IMG/VR virus record: IMGVR_UViG_3300034283_003117
Coordinates: 1-33,755 of that record
DNA length: 33,755 nucleotides
Source of the DNA: a virus
Strand: one strand, 5' to 3'
A model generated the notes under the pieces. The model ran no database searches and was not told the origin of the DNA. It was given only the letters and a program-made list of their open reading frames with translations. This document shows positions 31,048 to 33,755 of this stretch, piece after piece; the stretch's first letter is position 1, and each line of letters starts with the position of its first letter. The translations under genes were made by a program, and so were the position numbers.

Positions 31048-31055
31048 TATAAATA
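31048..31055 (+). promoter_or_regulatory. Late promoter TATAAATA before prohead protease
   Basis: Exact TATAAATA, exactly five bases before the ATG at 31061. Confidence 0.7.
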
Positions 31056-31060
31056 TCGTT

Positions 31061-31723
31061 ATGCCTCTTAGACTGATTGTCGAAAAACCTGCTCCGGAAG
31101 AACAATTTGAATATATTCTAGAAGAGAAAGATAGGAATACTCCTGCTACTCTTTTTATTCGCGGTCCATATATGTGGGCTGAAGGTGTTAATCGCAATAA
31201 CCGTCTTTATCCAATTAATGAGATGCAAAGAGAGGTTGAGAGATATCGTACAGAAATGATTTCAACAGCTAGGGCCATGGGCGAATTAAACCACCCAACT
31301 AACGCTGATGTTGATTTAGAAAGAGCGTGTCACTTAGTAACAGAATTAAAACAAGACGGCAATGTTTTCTATGGAAAGAGTAAAGTTTTAAATACACCAT
31401 GTGGATTGATTGTGAAATCATTAATTAATGATGGTGTTCGTGTTGGTATGTCTTCTAGAGCATTGGGTCAATTAGTAGAGAGTGGCGGCAAGAATGTTGT
31501 TAAAGATATGAGGCTTGTTGCTGTTGACTGTGTTGCAGATCCGTCTTTTCCGAAAGCTTTCGTAAATGGTATCTTAGAATCTAAACAATGGGTTCTTTCA
31601 GAAGACGGTAAGTTTGAAGAAGATTATAATAAATTCGAAGCTGGTATATCTGCATTGCCAAAACATGATGTCGATGCTTATCTAAGAAAAATGGTATTAG
31701 AGTTTATTAATAAAATTAAATAA
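31061..31723 (+). CDS. gp21: Prohead core protease (gp21-like)
   Basis: This serine protease of the herpesvirus-assemblin-like fold (S80/U9 class) processes the scaffold and capsid proteins. Seen: RGPYMWAEGVNRNNRLYPIN (34-53), AMGELNHPTN with His78, ACHLVTELKQDG, and DGVRVGMSSRALGQ with the catalytic Ser131 or Ser132, then VDCVADPSF. The 220-residue length is normal. TATAAATA stands exactly five bases before the start codon. It is followed by the small core-protein gene, scaffold and capsid genes, the usual order of T4 genes 21, 22 and 23. Confidence 0.93.
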   Translation: MPLRLIVEKPAPEEQFEYILEEKDRNTPATLFIRGPYMWAEGVNRNNRLYPINEMQREVERYRTEMISTARAMGELNHPTNADVDLERACHLVTELKQDGNVFYGKSKVLNTPCGLIVKSLINDGVRVGMSSRALGQLVESGGKNVVKDMRLVAVDCVADPSFPKAFVNGILESKQWVLSEDGKFEEDYNKFEAGISALPKHDVDAYLRKMVLEFINKIK

Positions 31724-31724
31724 G

Positions 31725-31732
31725 CATAAATA
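31725..31732 (+). promoter_or_regulatory. Late-promoter-like box before small core gene
   Basis: CATAAATA lies exactly five bases before the ATG at 31738. It is the main support for the 48-codon gene and probably also serves scaffold and capsid genes. Confidence 0.65.
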
Positions 31733-31737
31733 TCCTT

Positions 31738-31884
31738 ATGAGCCAAAAACAAGCTATTAAAAAAATTATCAGGTACATAAGTGAAAAAAATTATGCCCAA
31801 GCTGATAAATACTTGAAATTGATTGTGACCGAAAAGATGAAGTCACGTATCAGAAAAGCAATTGCAACTCAAAATATTTTTTAA
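31738..31884 (+). CDS. Small basic prohead core-like protein (gp67/gp68-like), 48 aa
   Basis: ATG at 31738 opens a 48-codon frame (begins MSQKQAIKKIIRYISEKNYA, ends IATQNIF). It is strongly helical and rich in lysine. CATAAATA ends exactly five bases upstream, as in neighbouring virion genes, and the stop is five bases before the scaffold gene, so it is very likely real. Its pattern, helix with I..I...N...A followed by a second helix, recalls the N-terminal part of T4 gp67, a small core protein next to the prohead protease. T4 gp67 has an acidic tail that is absent here. The assignment is by position and pattern only. Confidence 0.65.
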   Translation: MSQKQAIKKIIRYISEKNYAQADKYLKLIVTEKMKSRIRKAIATQNIF

Positions 31885-31889
31885 ACGAT

Positions 31890-32780
31890 ATGCCTAAGGA
31901 TATTACAACACTTTTAAAAGAAGCGACCAAAGACCTCCTTTCTGAGGAATCGCTTAAATTAATTAAAGAATCATTCGAAGCCGCTGTTAATGAAAAGGTT
32001 TCTATTCACGTAGAAAAAGCATTAACAGAACAAGACGCCGAATATACACAAAAGCTCGAACATCTTCTCGAAGTTCAAGATACTGACCACACCAATAAGC
32101 TTAAGAGAGTTGCAGAAGCTATTGATTTAAATAACACCAAGAAGCTACAAGCAGTTATTAAACGTTATAGTCAAGCATTAACTGAACAAGCAGGATCATT
32201 CAAAGATGGTTTAGTTGATAATCTCTCCAAGTATCTTGATATCTATCTTGAGAAGGCATTGCCAACTAAAGAGCTCAATGAAGCTGTTAAAGATAAGAAG
32301 GCTCGTATCGTTTTAGAAAATCTTCGTAGAACATTAGCAGTTGATTCCGCATTAATGGCAGAGTCCATTCAAGAAGCAGTATTCGACGGAGCAAAGACCA
32401 TTGCTGCAACAACAACTTCTAATGAACAACTTTCAGAACAAGTATCTACTCTTTCAGAAGAGTTAGAACAAGTCAAGGCTCAATTAGTTCTTGAACAAAA
32501 ACTTTCAGTCGTTACTCCTGAGAAGCGCTCCTATGTAAAGAGGGTTCTTCAAGGAAAAGACGCACAATTTATTACAGAAAACTTTGATTACACCATTTCA
32601 CTTTTTGATCAAAAGGAAGAAGAAAGAGTAGAAGCTCTTAGGGAAGAAGCATCAGAAAGAACAGTAATCAGAGAGTCGGTTTCGGTACCTTCTTCAGAAG
32701 AAGAATTACTCGAAGAATCCACAACCGCAATTTCAACCCCTTTCCTCCCAGCTTACTTAAGTGAGCTCGGGAAGTACTAA
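31890..32780 (+). CDS. gp22: Prohead scaffold/core protein (gp22-like)
   Basis: A 296-residue, highly charged, helical protein located between the protease and capsid genes, where T4 has gene 22. Long helices (LLKEATKDLLSEESLKLIKE, then EKVSIHVEKALTEQDAEYTQ) and a coiled coil (NEQLSEQVSTLSEELEQVKA) are visible, and the C-terminus ends in TPFLPAYLSELGKY. Scaffold proteins fill the prohead and are degraded by gp21. No late-promoter box is seen; translation is probably coupled to the small gene five bases upstream. Codon use shifts to CTT/CTC, ATC and AAG, a sign of high expression. Confidence 0.87.
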   Translation: MPKDITTLLKEATKDLLSEESLKLIKESFEAAVNEKVSIHVEKALTEQDAEYTQKLEHLLEVQDTDHTNKLKRVAEAIDLNNTKKLQAVIKRYSQALTEQAGSFKDGLVDNLSKYLDIYLEKALPTKELNEAVKDKKARIVLENLRRTLAVDSALMAESIQEAVFDGAKTIAATTTSNEQLSEQVSTLSEELEQVKAQLVLEQKLSVVTPEKRSYVKRVLQGKDAQFITENFDYTISLFDQKEEERVEALREEASERTVIRESVSVPSSEEELLEESTTAISTPFLPAYLSELGKY

Positions 32781-32788
32781 TTTAGTCG

Positions 32789-32825
32789 AAGTAACAAATT
32801 ACTTGAGCATCCTGGACGTAAGTCC
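32789..32825 (+). promoter_or_regulatory. Two small hairpins before the capsid gene
   Basis: AAGTAA-CAAA-TTACTT (32789-32804) and GGAC-GTAA-GTCC (32814-32825) follow each other in the 86-base spacer between scaffold and capsid genes. No TATAAATA box is seen here. They may govern RNA processing, partial termination or mRNA stability of the capsid message. Confidence 0.45.
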
Positions 32826-32866
32826 TTGAGGTCGAATAAAAAATAAGAAAGGAAAAGACAATCTTT

Positions 32867-33755
32867 ATGCAAATCAAACCTACACAAGCATATATCGATA
32901 AGAGTCGTGCAGAAGCACTTCTTGAGAAATGGGCACCAGTGCTCAATTATTCTTCCAAGACAGTCGCTCCTCTCGAAGACAGTCACACCCGTTTAAACAC
33001 AGCAATGCTTCTTGAGAACCAAGAATCATGGTGCTTAAATGAAGCAGGTAACGTTGCTGGAGGAACAAATTCATTGTTCAATTACGGCAGTGTTGACGTT
33101 GGTGGTACCGGTGGAAAATTCGGAAACACTGACAGCTATGCAGCTGGCGATGCCCGTCTTCCTAAGATTCTCATCCCAATGATTCGTCGTACATTCCCTG
33201 AACTCATTTCTAATGAAATTGTCGGGGTTCAACCAATGAGTGGTCCTGTCGGACTTGCTTTCGCACTTCGTTATAAGTATGCAAATACTACACTCGGAAC
33301 AGGCGGAGCAGACGGCGGAGTCGGTGGAGATTCCACCAATCACCCATATGCTAATGTTTCCTACGGCGGGGCAACCGCCAATGCAAACGAAATCGGATAT
33401 CAACATCTCGATACACGTTATACAGGTGCTTCTTCGGGTGCTCTCTCAGGTAATGCTGAGTGGTCATTCGCAGCTCAAGATCAAGGCGTTGCTGAAATCT
33501 TGAAGAACTTTGAAATCAATTCCAAGATTCCTACCGTTGAAGTCTCTTTCGAGAAGACAGCAGTAGAAGCTGGAACACGCCGCTTAGGTGCACGTTGGTC
33601 CGTTGAACTTGAACAAGATCTTAAGAATATGAACGGCATCGATATCGACGCTGAGATCACAAATGCTATGGCATATGAGATCCAAGCAGAAATCGATCGT
33701 GAAATGATCATTCGCATGATCCAAACCGCACTCAATGGTGGACAAGGAGCTGGAT
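32867..33755 (+). CDS. gp23: Major capsid protein (gp23-like), partial at window end
   Basis: The reading frame opens at ATG 32867 and continues past the window end, with 296 codons visible. FPELISNEIVGVQPMSGPVG, LAFALRYKYANTT, VSFEKTAVEAGTRRLGARWS and VELEQDLKNMNGIDIDAEIT are signature parts of the HK97-fold T4 capsid protein. The first ~60 residues, with MLLENQESWCLNEAGN, should be the propeptide removed by gp21; the exact cut is uncertain. A Shine-Dalgarno-like AAAGGAAAAG lies about 14 bases upstream, and two hairpins (32789-32825) precede it. Codons are C-rich for this genome (33 G/C in the 60 bases 33301-33360), as expected for the most abundant protein. Confidence 0.95.
   Translation, partial: MQIKPTQAYIDKSRAEALLEKWAPVLNYSSKTVAPLEDSHTRLNTAMLLENQESWCLNEAGNVAGGTNSLFNYGSVDVGGTGGKFGNTDSYAAGDARLPKILIPMIRRTFPELISNEIVGVQPMSGPVGLAFALRYKYANTTLGTGGADGGVGGDSTNHPYANVSYGGATANANEIGYQHLDTRYTGASSGALSGNAEWSFAAQDQGVAEILKNFEINSKIPTVEVSFEKTAVEAGTRRLGARWSVELEQDLKNMNGIDIDAEITNAMAYEIQAEIDREMIIRMIQTALNGGQGAG

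Noticed and set aside
1-33755. tRNA genes, CRISPR arrays, insertion sequences, integrase or att sites
   Set aside because: I looked for cloverleaf-like segments, spaced repeats, transposase motifs and tyrosine/serine recombinase motifs and saw none; coding density leaves little room.

Overview
This window is part of the genome of an AT-rich T4-superfamily myovirus (tailed phage). The evidence is the morphogenesis block at 26.1-33.8 kb: a gp15-like sheath terminator, gp20-like portal, gp13-like neck protein, gp4-like head-completion nuclease, gp21 protease, a small gp67-like core protein, gp22-like scaffold and gp23 major capsid protein. T4-late-like boxes (NATAAATA) also stand directly in front of many genes. 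The host cannot be named. Shine-Dalgarno sequences are scarce and A-rich start regions are the rule, which would fit a host that does not depend on Shine-Dalgarno initiation (inference).

Region by region. 1-7 kb: minus-strand virion genes (two tail-collar proteins and one fibre/baseplate-like protein) and phoH alternate with plus-strand genes. The plus-strand genes are queD, queE, a NUDIX hydrolase, a P-loop kinase and a Vsr-like homing endonuclease placed directly before queE. QueD and QueE make 7-carboxy-7-deazaguanine, so modified guanine in the phage DNA is a reasonable inference; no QueC, FolE or DpdA transglycosylase is visible here.

7.0-21.6 kb: one long rightward cassette of 15 tightly packed genes for glycan synthesis. 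It holds two NDP-glucose 4,6-dehydratase-like enzymes, an RfbH-type 3-dehydratase, two tandem GT-A glycosyltransferases, a fucosyltransferase-like protein, a GT34-like glycosyltransferase and two methyltransferases. It also holds an unusual block of HpcH/HpaI aldolase, SDR, 3-dehydroquinate-synthase-like, ThDP enzyme and epimerase, and ends with Gmd and GDP-fucose synthase. GDP-fucose production from host GDP-mannose looks complete. The second product, perhaps a branched deoxysugar or cyclitol, is not one I recognise. Most of the cassette is more AT-rich than its surroundings, with signs of gene insertion (a vestigial epimerase end at 8706-8735).

21.6-26.1 kb: a DUF366 protein, gp62-like clamp-loader subunit, GroES/gp31-like co-chaperonin, WYL_2-like protein, DinG/XPD-like helicase and unknown genes. 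Two of these start codons lie inside strong hairpins.

26.1 kb to the end: the head and neck module, in an order unlike T4, with codon use shifting to C-ending codons in the scaffold and capsid genes. No tRNA, CRISPR array or insertion sequence was seen, and no gene-free stretch exceeds 300 bases; the longest is about 130 bases.
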